Shown piece after piece: positions 11,040 to 22,274 of a stretch of 61,965 bases of DNA. The position numbers and the translations under genes are program-made. The notes under the pieces are model-generated. The model was given only the letters and a program-made list of their open reading frames with translations, made no database searches and had not been told where the DNA came from. The stretch comes from Thozetella sp. PMI_491 (taxonomy: Eukaryota > Ascomycota > Sordariomycetes > Chaetosphaeriales > Chaetosphaeriaceae): assembly GCA_021432635.1 (NCBI GenBank), contig MU270036.1:889281-951245 (forward strand), written 5' to 3'. Numbering within the stretch: the first letter of the stretch is position 1; every line of letters begins with the position of its first letter.

Positions 11040-13891
11040 ATGTCGCCCAGCGAGATCCCCCCGGCTGGGCTGATGGGAAAGACACCCGAGCAGCTGCAAC
11101 TGAGCTATGAGATCCTGACCACCAAAGCCGATGAAATCTTGCAGCAACTCTCACTGGAGGAAAAAGTGGCGATATGCGGAGCGCAGGACTGGTGGCGCAC
11201 TGTGTCTATCCGCCGAGGGGACTCGGTCCTGGTTCCTCATCTCAAGGTACTTACTAAACTCAGCCGCCTTCTTCCTATGGCTCTGTTGGCGCTCTTCCTA
11301 ATGGTTGGCAGATGACCGATGGACCCAACGGGGCTAGGGGTGAAAGTTTCGCCCGTGGGGTTAAGGCTGCCTGCTTTCCTTGCGCGGAGAGCACCGCGGC
11401 GTCCTTCAACACTCAGATAGCACACGACATCGGCAGGGCGGTTGCAGTTGAAGCCCAGACTAAATCCTCGGATGTTCTTCCCGCCCCAACCGTCTGCCCA
11501 GTTCGCAGCCCTCTTGGTCGGTATGCGCATATGCCTCTTCCACGCTCGAGTGCTGATGTATAACAGGCGGGCGGAATCACGAGACATTCGGCGAGGACCC
11601 GTATGTTCTCGGGACTATAGGCGCAGCATACGTAAACGGTAAGGATGCAGATTGTCTTGGATTGAATTTGTCAAGCATACTGACGTCGGGGCAAGTTGTC
11701 AGTCTGTTGGAGTAGCAGCTACTCCCAAGCATTTTGTCGCCAACGAGGTCGAGCATCGACGTAGGTTTGTCTCAGCAGAGATTGAGGAGAGGGCTCTGCG
11801 TGAAATCTACTTGTACCCATTCCAAATCATCCTGAAACTCTCAGACCCATGGTGTTGGATGACAAGGTACCAATTCTCTCGAGGCGACTTCATCCACGGG
11901 AAGCTGACAAGTAAAGTTACAATCGACTCAACGGCACGTACACTTCAGAGCATCCACATATCCTTCAGGATGTGCTCCGAAACGAATGGGGGTTTCAAGG
12001 ACTGGTCATGTCTGATTGGGTTGGCACGTATTCCACTGTCGAAGCAATGAACGCAGGCCTCGACCTCGAGATGCCAGCCCCCATCTACTTCCGCGGCGAG
12101 AAGCTCCTTGATGCGATCAAAGAGGGCAAGGTTTCTGAGAAGATTCTCAATGACAGAGCCAGAAAGGTCATCGAGCTCGTCCTAAGGAGCGGGAGGATGC
12201 AGTGCCCAGAGGACCAGAAGGAAATTTATTCCGAGAATCCTGATCGCGATGAACTCATCGCTCGCGCGTCGACAGAGGGAATAGTTCCCTTGAAGAACCA
12301 GGATAACGTGTTGCCGCTGAAGAAGGGAGCACGAGTCGCTGTGATAGGCCAACCTGCCGCGGACATGCCGATATTCGGCGGCGGGAGCGCAAAGGTAGCA
12401 GTGGGTCATATCTTGACGCCCATTGAAGGCCTCGCGGCAGCCGGAGTGGACTTCCCATACGAGCCCGGAGTTCCGGTCTACGGAGCGGTCCCAGTGCCTC
12501 CGCTGAAGCTACTCTCCCAAACTGGGAACCAAGCAGCGCCTGGAGATGTGGAAAACCCGGTACGCATCGAATGGTATAATGGCTCCGTCCCGGGGACGAA
12601 TCTCGTTCACGACGAGATGGTGGATAGTACCGAATATCTGATCAAAGAGCGATGGCCAACGTACCTGGACGAGGATTATTGCAGCAGAATGTCCTTCGAC
12701 ATCACCCCTGAAACTTCTGGCCCACATATCTTCTCCGTCATCACAACAGGGGCCGCAAAGCTATACGTCGACGGCAAGTTGGTATACAACCACAAGCAGG
12801 CACCCGTGCTCCAGCGCGAGACAATGTATTTCTTCAGGGCGAAGGTCGAGAAGAAGGTATCGTACAATATGGAGGCTAAGAAGCGCTACACTATCACATA
12901 CGAAACATGGGCAACTCCTCCGCATATCGTCAAGGCTAGTGTCGGCGGCGACGTGGTGCAGGGCTCCGCTGTGGGATTTATAGAACATGTCGACATTCCC
13001 ACGCGCATCCGCGACGCCGCGAAATCCGCCGCTTCACACGATGTCGCGATTGTGTTCACTGGCACAACCGCGAAATTTGAGTCCGAAGGCTACGACCGAG
13101 CAACGATGGACCTCACACCGGATGAATATGAACTTGTCCTTGCCGTTGCAGCGGCGAACCCCAACACAGTTATGGTCAACTTCTCTGGCTCGCCAGTGAC
13201 ACTGACTCAAGTGTACGATGAAGTTGCCGGACTTGTCCAAGCTTGGTTCCCAGGCCAAGGCGGCACATCCATCACGCGCATCCTCACTGGAGAGGTCAAC
13301 CCTTCGGGCTGTCTACCAGTCACTTGGCCGTGCCGAGTCGAGGACAACCCAGCCCATGGCAATTGGCCGGGCGACGATAAAGACGTCATTCATTACAAGG
13401 AGGGCATCTTTGTTGGCTACCGACATTACGAAAAGCATGAGGTGAAGCCTCTCTTCCCATTCGGATTCGGCTTGTCGTATACCTCATTTGAGATCTCAAA
13501 GCTTGAAATCACCACGCGAGCAGTTATTGGAAAGGACTCCAGCTTGGGGGTATCCTGCGATGTTAGCAACACCGGTGCGGTCGCTGGTAAGATCGTGGTT
13601 CAGTTCTACACGCGACGACTTGCCCTGGAGAATGGCGGAACCAGCGATTCAAAATTTGATAGGCCTGTGAAAGAGCTTAAGGCTTACCAGAAACCCCACC
13701 TTGAACCTGGAGCTTCTGCACGGATCGAGGTAAAATTAGACAAGTACGCCGTTAGCCTTTACGATGCCGCGTCCGCCAGCTGGCGCGCCGAGGAAGGAAA
13801 GTATGAGGTGCTGGCCGGATTCTCGTCCGAGAACATCGTCATGGGCGCTGTGTTCGAGGTCACCACCGACTTCACCTGGACAGGCTTGTAG
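11040..13891 (+). CDS. GH3 beta-glucosidase with PA14 insertion, likely intracellular
   Basis: Exons 11040-11246, 11312-11516, 11567-11631, 11703-11866 and 11917-13891 give 871 residues, normal for this subgroup. Conserved blocks appear in order: LSLEEKV and QDWWRT; MTDGPNGARG; GEDPYVLGTIGAAY; ATPKHFVANE; ILQDVLRNEWGFQGLVMSDW, whose SDW Asp (near residue 245) is the usual nucleophile; a PA14 domain around 405-560; LVQAWFPGQ; and a C-terminal Fn3-like domain. It should hydrolyse terminal beta-D-glucosides such as cellobiose. No signal peptide is visible, so the substrate must be imported. Two junctions are unusual: the second intron needs a GTCGGT donor, and the third closes only from GTAAAC at 11632 to CAG at 11702. 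The stronger GTAAGG donor six bases downstream leaves a one-base frame error. Confidence 0.85.
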
Positions 13892-14053
13892 ATTCGGAAA
13901 ACCCGAATAGAGTAACTTTCCACACTAGAATAATAGCCAACCGTTTCTTATCAATTTTAGCGGATTTCTTTGCTACAACAAACAAGGCTAAAATAGATAT
14001 CTGAGGTACCGTAAGAGGATAGCCTTGCTGCTTCATTCCAGCCATCGTGCCAA

Positions 14054-16204
14054 CTAAGTACCCATGCTCACACGCCTGTCGTCCTGCACTTCAATATCTA
14101 TATTATGACCAATTTCGGCTGGAGCTTTGTTTCCCCGAGTTTCGAAGTAGCTGCGCAGCGTCAAAACGATGTGAATATAAGATTTAACAAAAGGTGCTTC
14201 ATGCTCCCAATATTCGAGCGATTTGAGGCCCGCCTGCACGGCTTCGTGCCATCCCTGGGACATTTCTACAGGTGATTTCGATGCTGCAAGTAACATACAT
14301 ATCGCCCTCAGTTCGTATCGTATCTGCAGCCACCTCCCATGATGGGGAAGCGTGGGATGGCCGTGCCGAATGTAGCAGGCGGCGTTGTGCAGCCCCTTAC
14401 TGGCCAGCGTCTGTACCATCGGACTGGGGTTGGGAAAGTGGATACTGGCGAAGATAAACGGCCTGTACATGAGCTCTATCACTCGGTAATAGGGCCCCCG
14501 AAGATGCAGCTTCCATTCAGTGTCCGGCAAGTGTGGCAAATCCGGGAACTTGACTGAGACTGGCAGGTGATCTCGCCAGGCTTGAGCTTGTCGCTCGAAT
14601 TCCAGGACTACGGGGGCAAGCTCCTCGATATTAGTCTGCTGTGGCGCATTTGTGATCTTTTCGAAGAAGTTGGCCACAACCTCGGCAACTTTGTCCGAAA
14701 TCCGGCGCAGTGCGAGCTCAGACAGGAGGAATAGCCAACTATCCTCCTCGGTCCGCGCCCACCCATTCATCCCTGCGTGGATAGACGTGTCCTGTGGTGG
14801 AAGGGGATATCCGCTGAACTCTTCGGGTCTGTTGAGCGCAGGTGGCGTAATCGGAACTTCCGCGAATATTTCTCTGCTTCATTGTCAGCGGATCATCTCG
14901 AGGCGCGGGACAAACTACCGACCGTTCTGATTTAAAGCAGGCCCAGAACAGGCTTGATCCCATCTGCGGCATCCCTTCGTTGGAATCTATGCTTCAGAGG
15001 ACTTAGGTTTGAGCACTTCTTGATTCGTGGTTGAGCTCACCCAGTCGATATCAGCATCTGCAGATTTAACCCAGCCATGTGAAACATCGTCTGGGCAGCC
15101 ATAGGGTTGAGTGTGTACATGTGATAGATGCTGCTCGAGACATAAGCATTAGAAAGGCCGAGATAGCTCGCTCTCTATTTCACTTCACTCACCCGGCAAG
15201 GCAAAGGCACTGGACTCCAAGAGTGCTGCATCTCGCTCCTGCAACGATGAGTCGTTTCTCGGCGGCCGCAAAGTAGCAGTGGCCCCTCTGCAAACGTTCT
15301 GTCGCAGCCGGATGCCTGAATGGCTCCCCGACATTCCGGCTCATGTTGTCCGCTGGTTCGAAATCAGGTGCAATACTGCCCAAGGCACAGATGAGCAATA
15401 CCAGGCAGGCTGTGGCATTGAAAAGCGGTCCATTTTCGTAGTATTCTCGGCAATATTTTTCCACAACTTGTCTGTCAAGAATGGGGTTTTTGGCATGCAC
15501 GAGAGCAAAAAAGCGGTCCACTAGCGGCTCGATGCCTCCTTGCTCTGTGCAGATGCTGATTGGAGGCGCGGGTTGCGACACGCCCGACCAGCGCGACGGG
15601 TCATGAGGGGATGGAAACTCGTAGAACGCATCTCCGAGATATGTGTAGTCTTGTTCTTTGTGGTAGTTCAGAAAAGGGAAACGAGGCAATGAAGATAGAG
15701 CCTCTTCGAAAACAGGCCATTGCAATATCTTGTCGGTCCGCACATTCAAGCTCGCTCCAGGATCCAGACTCCACGCATTCGACGGCAGTACTGCATAATC
15801 TTGGACAGTTTCGAGCTCATCGCTAACCGCAAAGGCTTTTAACTGATCATTCTGCAATTTCGGCGTATATGATTCTGCTGTTGAGGGGGGTTGCTGAATT
15901 CTCACTAATGTCTCGATGATGCTTAAACGATCAAGAATAGCCAGACTCGCGGGGTCGAAGGTCGACTCATCCCGCTCCGCGTACTCGCAGCGAGCTCCAA
16001 TTTGTCGACAGAACGCACAAGCAGGTCGAGAATTATCACTAGTATGGTGCAGACTGACAGTCAGCACTGGGAAATCCACAAATCGGGGTTCTCCCGCTGG
16101 TCCTACCATTTCTTCTTCCTCTCACGACAGACACGGCATGCGGTCACTGCCCTGCGTCTTAAATAACTCGTCCGCGGAAGTAATCTTCGCGGCTCCCCAC
16201 TCAT
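14054..16204 (-). CDS. Zn2Cys6 fungal transcription factor
   Basis: Five exons, 16204-16107, 16038-15193, 15130-15041, 14991-14923 and 14873-14054, join in phase to 640 residues. The N-terminal zinc cluster is Cys23-x2-Cys26-x6-Cys33-x6-Cys40-x2-Cys43-x6-Cys50 (ACRVCRERKKKC, DNSRPACAFCRQIGARCEY), split by the first intron within the third cysteine codon. The middle region carries the SLFWACFKSER block typical of the fungal-specific transcription factor (middle homology) domain. It converges on the beta-glucosidase gene with only about 160 bases between stop codons. With the other Zn2Cys6 gene it brackets the transporter and glucosidase, so a role in sugar-responsive control is plausible but inferred. 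The donor of the fourth intron reads GTCGGT, which is uncommon. Confidence 0.87.
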
Positions 16205-16652
16205 ATTAGCCAGACTCGGGGATCTGCTGCATGCTTCGCAATTATCCCGAAGTGCATGGAGTGGAGGTTGAGAAATCAAATACCGAGGTTATGGGTTAGT
16301 CTCGCGGCGAAGCATCACGTGTGGAACTAAGTGAGTGGAGACAGACGCACATCGTCTTGTTGGTACGATTGTTGGCACGAAATGTGGACCGCCTCAAAAC
16401 TGCCACTCTGGGGTTGAGAGCGCGCGCTCCTTATCAGGTACTGCTCCAGTGATTACTTTCTACGCCAGGCACTAGCCATTCGAATCTTCTAGGTAATTTC
16501 CTCCATAAGTAGGATGGCGTATAACCTATCGATGTCATACTATTGATTTGCTTTCCGAACTTTAGGTATGTCCTTTCTAGCGTAGCTTTAGAAACAAAGT
16601 CTAAAGAAAATGGGCAGTACTTCGCATAATAATAGACTTCTCTTCCTCATCT
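16205..16652. other. Intergenic region
   Basis: About 450 bases between the start of the Zn2Cys6 gene and the stop of the CorA-like gene. No repeat, RNA gene or clear core promoter element is evident. Confidence 0.45.
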
Positions 16653-18417
16653 TTAGTCAAACTTAACTCGAAAGTACCCTGATCGGACACCCTTAATAAA
16701 CCACACGTAAAGCATGAACAGTACCGATATCGCTGCTGCAAGCGAGCATGCTATAATGATAAATTCGTTCCACTTCGACTGGCCATAGCCAAACTCCGTT
16801 TGCATGCCCAATACCGCTGCGAGTAGATTGAATGGAAGCCCCCAGGTAGCCAAGATGGTAAGAAAGCCAAGTAATTTATTATGGCCAAGTGAAAGCGTTC
16901 CCTGGCGGACGGATATGATCGAGCCTATGAACTCAACACTCTCGAACACTCGAACCTGGCTCTGGGCGATAAGGTCTCTGGCTTGGATCAATGCTTGGAC
17001 ACTTTCGTTATTGCTTCCCAGTACGCCATTGACATCAATGGCGTTGGCCTCGGATTTGAACTGCTTGGGGAGATAGTCGCGAAGAAGTGTGACCTGAAGG
17101 TCAAGAAGCTGCTTGTATTTCCTGATGCGGCGGCGGGACGAAAATAGACGTTTCTGCATCTCTTCAAGGGACTCCAGCGGTAAGCTATCCCGCTCCAATA
17201 TCCACTCGATTGTGTTCATATCGCGTTCAAGGTATGTCGAGACGCACATCCATTCCATCACTATAAAACGCACCAGATTTCGAAGGATATCGGAAACAAG
17301 AGGCGGGCCAACTGCATGCCCCAGTATGTCGCACGTAAGATAATGTGCTAGCATGTCAATCCAGCGTCTCGTTCTTGGAAAAGGGTGTGGCGATGGCCGC
17401 ATGCTCGCAGGAGGCATGAAGTGCTGCACGAGTGGCTTATACTCGCTGTCCTTAATCTTGCCATACACCGAGGACTGGGTTCGAAAAGAGGGGTCAAGTA
17501 GCACAACTGCTTTTAACAAGTTAGTTCCAAGTTACTCCATTTGGTTGTGAGTACGATTAACGTATACCTTGCCATATGTGTCTTGAACCGTTGTTTGATG
17601 TACCGGCCCAGACTGCGGCGCACTGGCGAGCCATGGCTACGAGAGGAAATTGAAATCCGTCTCTCGATATTGGAACGTAAAGGCCAGCAACTCTCTCGAC
17701 GTTCATTTTAGTGAGGTCGGCTTGAATGCGATCCGGAAGGTTCCGTGGAGGGCGTTTGTTACCGTCGAATTCTTTCGGGCATATAAATTGGAGTGCAACG
17801 TGCTCTCCCATAGATGTCCTTGAGCCAAGCATAGGGGTATGAGCTTCCACAGACTCGAACCGAAACCAAGGAGTTGGTACAATTCCACGTCTTAATCTAT
17901 TCATGCTAGCCCCCGCAGTTACATCGTAGTCGTCCGGCATCGCATCTAGGTAGTCGAGAAAGAATTGCGGATTAATGTTGAGATAACCGCCGAGCAAGAG
18001 GATAATTCTAGGTGAGAGGTTTTCAACAAGAAACACTCTGTGCGGAGCATCTCTCTCCAGCTCGCCTTTTAACTGTTGCTCATTGATATCACGAACAACG
18101 CTTGGGAGTTTCTCGTGATACTCGATGACCTTAATAACGGATTCCGTGGTGCTGTAGGCCCCGGCCGGTCCGTCACCCGGTCCAGCGGCCTTTTCTAGAT
18201 CAACGAAAGCGGCTAGAGGTTTGAAACTGACAATGGTTGATGAAAGTCCGCTCAACACTGCCAAGTATTCATCTTCCGGGCTTCGGGTTGGCCCGCTCGT
18301 CTTTAGCGATGCATCCATATTGTTGGGATTGGGTTCTAATTGTAGGCGGCACAAACTTTGGGATTCTAAGGATTGACTAGATTCGTGTGGATATTTCGCA
18401 ATATCAAGGTCTAACAT
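16653..18417 (-). CDS. CorA-like membrane protein with atypical signature
   Basis: Two exons, 18417-17568 and 17506-16653, give 567 residues; the splice restores ...RHIWQVVLLDPSF.... The long N-terminal part is soluble. A helical stretch (SSRRRIRKYKQLLDLQVTLL) leads into two C-terminal helices, FLTILATWGLPFNLLAAVLGM and FIIIACSLAAAISVLFMLYVW, separated by a short loop, the layout of fungal CorA-like proteins. CorA magnesium channels have a Gly-Met-Asn signature after the first helix; here the matching position reads LGMQTEFG, so Asn is replaced by Gln. Magnesium transport is therefore not assured. Many fungal CorA-like proteins of this size share the weak signature and have no known function. 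The first M follows an upstream stop, supporting the start. Confidence 0.78.
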
Positions 18418-19372
18418 TTGGAAGCTGTGAAGATTTTGCGCGATTTTTTAATCCAGAGTCGGATTAGGAACCAGGCCCCAGCTTGGTTAGGAAACAAGGC
18501 TGTGGCTTGGTCAGAAAACGAGGTGGCGTCTTCCTCATGGTTGCTACACAGGCACACACTGACAGCCGAATTACTGACTGAAAGAGATCCCCGGGTATAC
18601 AGATACTGGGAAGTCACTATACCAACTATTCTAGTATCAAAGTCTAGTAGCCATTATTAATTACTTAGGGTTTAATCGCGCATTGATACATAGAGTGGGA
18701 AGGCACATGTCTCGAGCAATTAACGCGAAGAATTGTATTTAAATCGCTCAATACTTCGTCCACGTACTGTAGTTGAAGTAAGAAGAATAGTTGCAGTGGT
18801 TACACCCATTCCGGTATGATATAAATCTAAGGTTGGCATCGCGTCAAGCATATCGCTGTCTGCCGAAGTTACAGCGGTTGTATACCTCCGTTGTAAGCTA
18901 GCTTAGCGAAGGGCCCAATTGGAAAAGATTTGTACAAAATATTCTTCGCAAGCAATGTTTTCGCGCGGAAGTTCATCAACGCCTAGAACTCATCTTACAA
19001 GATAAGTCAATTTACTGTCATAGCTGGTCCCTTGATTTCTGTGAAGTGAACCACACCCTAGCCACAGTCGATGCGCCATAAAATAATTTAGGTAAGCTGC
19101 GTATCCAACAACGTCGTTCAAGCAGGCCGAGAAGTGAGAGCTGACGGCTGGCTCCTGCCTGCCTGGGCATTAATTGTTGATGCCCGAAATTGAGGCTAGC
19201 CATCCCATATCTAATACATACCAAGGATATTGTCCCCCAACTATTCTGTTCACTCTTACGAAGAAGGATACTTTTCGCCAAGTCCTCCATTTCTAAGCGA
19301 CTCATTGAATATTCTAACCCAAAACAGGAGCATGGTGCGAACGACAGATTATCACTAGAAACCCCAATGCGA
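18418..19372. other. Intergenic region upstream of a broken HET gene
   Basis: Nearly 1 kb with only short unrelated frames. I see no promoter element, RNA or repeat that can be supported. Confidence 0.4.
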
Positions 19373-21445
19373 GAAAAAATGCTGCCATGGATAAGGAAGA
19401 CGGCAAAGGCGGCCCAAGAAGCCGTCTACAGCCACTGGCAAAGCGTGGGGCCACCGAGAGATTTCAACCATTGTCCTAATTGCCAAGATCTGATTAATCA
19501 ACTCGATTTTAATGCCGAGGTGGGTACTTTTGCCAAGGTAGTGGAATTCGTGCCTACTTTTATCATCACAAACACCCCAGGGACCACCTGTCACCTGTGC
19601 AAATTTCTGGAAGCAAAGTCCAGAAGCCTTGGATATTCCGTCGCAGAGGACAAGTTAAAGGGGTCTTTAGTGAGTCACCGGGGGAGCTTTTCATCGATTC
19701 CCCTCTTGGAGGTTGGTTCAGCAGCTCTCAGTTCATCACGTTAGAAAGTATGTCCTGCTCCCTATCCCCGTTCGAAACTTATGCGGTGGGGTCCACGGTC
19801 ACTACTTTTACATTGTCTGATAAGCCATCTAATACCTAGCTATGTAGGGTACAGGCTGAAATATGGCCTAGAAGCAACGAGAAATCCGGTGCGGTCGAAT
19901 TTTACAGGCTCTGTGGAAGCCTTGCGGTTTGCCGCAGCCAAATTGAACTATTGTTTCGAGAACCGCAAACTCGACTGCTGGATGTCAGCACGTCTGCCGG
20001 CGGAGTCATTAGACTGGTAGACAATCATGTTGACTGGAACGACACGTACAAATACGCTGCTCCGTCGTACTGGTGGGGCGACAACCCAACCTACAGCAAA
20101 CTTACGTCCGATTCTATTGAAAGATTTCGGGGCGGGATTAAGGTGGAAAGCCTTCCTCTTACATTCCGCCATGCTATCCTTGCCACAACCGTTCTGGGTA
20201 CACTACTTATGGATTGATGCACTTTGCATTATGCAAGACTCTCCTGCGGACTGGCAGTACGAAGCCCCTAGGATGGCTTATGTTTACGGAAGGTCGCATA
20301 TAAATTTGGCGGCAACAACTTCTGCCGATGCTGACAGTGGTTTGTTCAGTGAGAGAGATCCTATCCTCATCAACGGCTGCCGCGGTATCTTCTTGAGGAA
20401 TGAGGCTAAGGAATACATCCTTACATCGAAGAGCGATTGGCACGATCAGGCTGAGCGCGGTCTTCTCCATGTGCGGGGCTGGGTGTTCCAGGAACGACTG
20501 CTTGCACCTCAAACTCTCCATTTCACCTCCTCTCAGCTTTTCTGGGAATGTCGAGAGTTGATCTCCAGTGAAGAATTCCCTTCCGAAATCCCGCACTATA
20601 AAAGCACTAGCCTATTTGGTGACCAACCATCCAAAATCCTCCTGCAGAGACTCCAGAAGCTCATGAAAACCCTGTGGAAGTTTCGTCGGTGTACTCCGCC
20701 TGGTACACCCTTTTAGAGTCATAGGGTGAAAAAGAATTAACTAAGGGTGACGACCGCCTTGTGGCGTTCACTGGAATTGCCGGGGTCGTCAAAGAGGCAC
20801 TTCCCGAGGATGAAGGTTATGCTGCTGGACTGTGGCAATCTCGGATCCTCTGGAATCTCTTTGGTTTTCGAGTTAAGCAATTCCAAACCCTGCGCCAGCA
20901 ACATCTCGGCCGAGGCCATCTTGGTCATGGAGGACATGGTCCGAGAATTCCAAAGCGCAAAGTCTGAGGCATTGGAGGTGAAAGTTTTTCCAATCGACAA
21001 TCCCATTGGATCTGCTAAGGATGCATATCTTCGCCTACGAGGGCGAATGTTCCGCGCTACTATTTTAGAACATGAACACCGGAGAAAAGTCGAAGTCGGT
21101 GGGAACAGCCTTAACGGCATCTCCGTCTCTACAACTCTTCCAATACCCACACACGGTACTGTTATCTTGATGGAAATATTTGGCCGTGACGCGACTCCAC
21201 CTCCCGACTGCGTGGTCTTGCTTGCGGGCTTGGTGCTTTTGCCCACTGGGAACGAAAAGGGGACTTACTATCGTGGAGGGACCTTTTACATTGGATTGAA
21301 GTATCTTCGAGTATATGATTTAACCAGAGAAGGTCAGCTCGGTACTGTTTCTCTCTTTGACGAGGCATTCAGAAGCTGTGGCGTTGGTCTAGAGGAATTT
21401 CAAGAGTTTGACGGGAAGGAGAGATATACAGTGAAGATTATTTAA
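19373..21445 (+). pseudogene. Decayed HET-domain (heterokaryon incompatibility) gene
   Basis: Pieces of one HET protein are spread over different frames. The N-terminal part includes FNHCPNCQDL and CHLCKFLEAKS. A join near 19970 requires a frame change between LRFAAAKLNYCFENRKL and QTRLLDVSTSAGGVIRLV. The HET core begins YAAPSYWWGDNP and LPLTFRHAILATTVLG, then shifts frame again near 20200 into LWIDALCIMQDSPADWQYEA, VYGRSHINLAAT and RGWVFQERLLAPQTLHF. Another shift near 20675 leads to WYTLLES, a TAG stop, then LTKGDDRLVAFTGIAGVV and AAGLWQSRILWNL. The downstream frame 20747-21445 retains the C-terminal part, but the usual PTWSWAS block is missing. At least three frame changes and one stop make a functional protein unlikely. 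The start is the methionine at 19367-19373 by inspection and is uncertain. Confidence 0.8.
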
Positions 21446-22274
21446 GGGGCAAAGAGATGATGCTTGGGTGGTATTTTATGCAGCGCTTTTCGTCCTAGAG
21501 AAGCGCCTTTCGAACCGAGAAAATATTGAGTATCGAGGCTTCCTCCCCTGGCTGAGAGAAAGGGGGGTTTGGGGGGGGTTCAGACCCAGATGACTCATGC
21601 AAACTAGCCCCTAGGGTATGAGTGAATAGCTACAACGTTCTTTCAAGCGGGAGATAGTTCAAGCCGTCAATGACCAACTAATATTTAGAGCATAGAATTG
21701 CGCAGGTCGAGAATAATAATAGGACCTTCTGGAGAGCTACGCCGGTTGTCCAAAGTGTGTTCTCGCCTACTGCCCGTGAGATGTTGTGCTGGGTTTGAAA
21801 ATAAAATAAAAAATAAAAAGATTTGGAAACTATTGCACAGTTCCGAGTGCATAGTTAACGCCAATAAGATATAAACAGGTTGGTTTATTAAGTGTTCCGG
21901 TGCAGAGTTCATCTACCTGTGAAAGATGCATTCCCATGGAAGCTAAGCCCCTGATCGAGCTGGTTATTGCGTTTTGCGCCTTGCCGCACACAGACCCGGT
22001 ATTCCGCTTACTAGCTATAGTTTCTTGGTCAGAGGGCACTACATGCCAGAGCAGGTAGTGAGAGAGCACTTAGGCATGCGTGAGTTTTCAATGTATAAGC
22101 TTCGAATACATTCCTAGGACTCTCCTCTTAAGTTAGCGATGCTCTTCTATCTTATCGGCTTATTCATCTTCCACTTTGAAGACTAAACTAGCCCCTAGGA
22201 CTTGTTACTAGCCAAGATGACAACGGATTGCTGGATTTGACTTTCCGGGCTTTCTCGTCGAACTTATCAATGTG
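21446..22274. other. Intergenic region with dispersed repeat
   Basis: Contains homopolymer-rich sequence (g tracts near 21558-21580 and an A-rich tract near 21797-21820) and one copy of a dispersed repeat (separate entry). No gene is supported. Confidence 0.5.
21886..22004. repeat. Dispersed repeat, copy A
   Basis: About 120 bp that match 29674-29793 in the same orientation with roughly a dozen substitutions and a one-base indel. On the minus strand both copies keep an open frame ending in RGLAS(V/M)GMHLSQVDELC. See the finding on this repeat. Confidence 0.8.
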
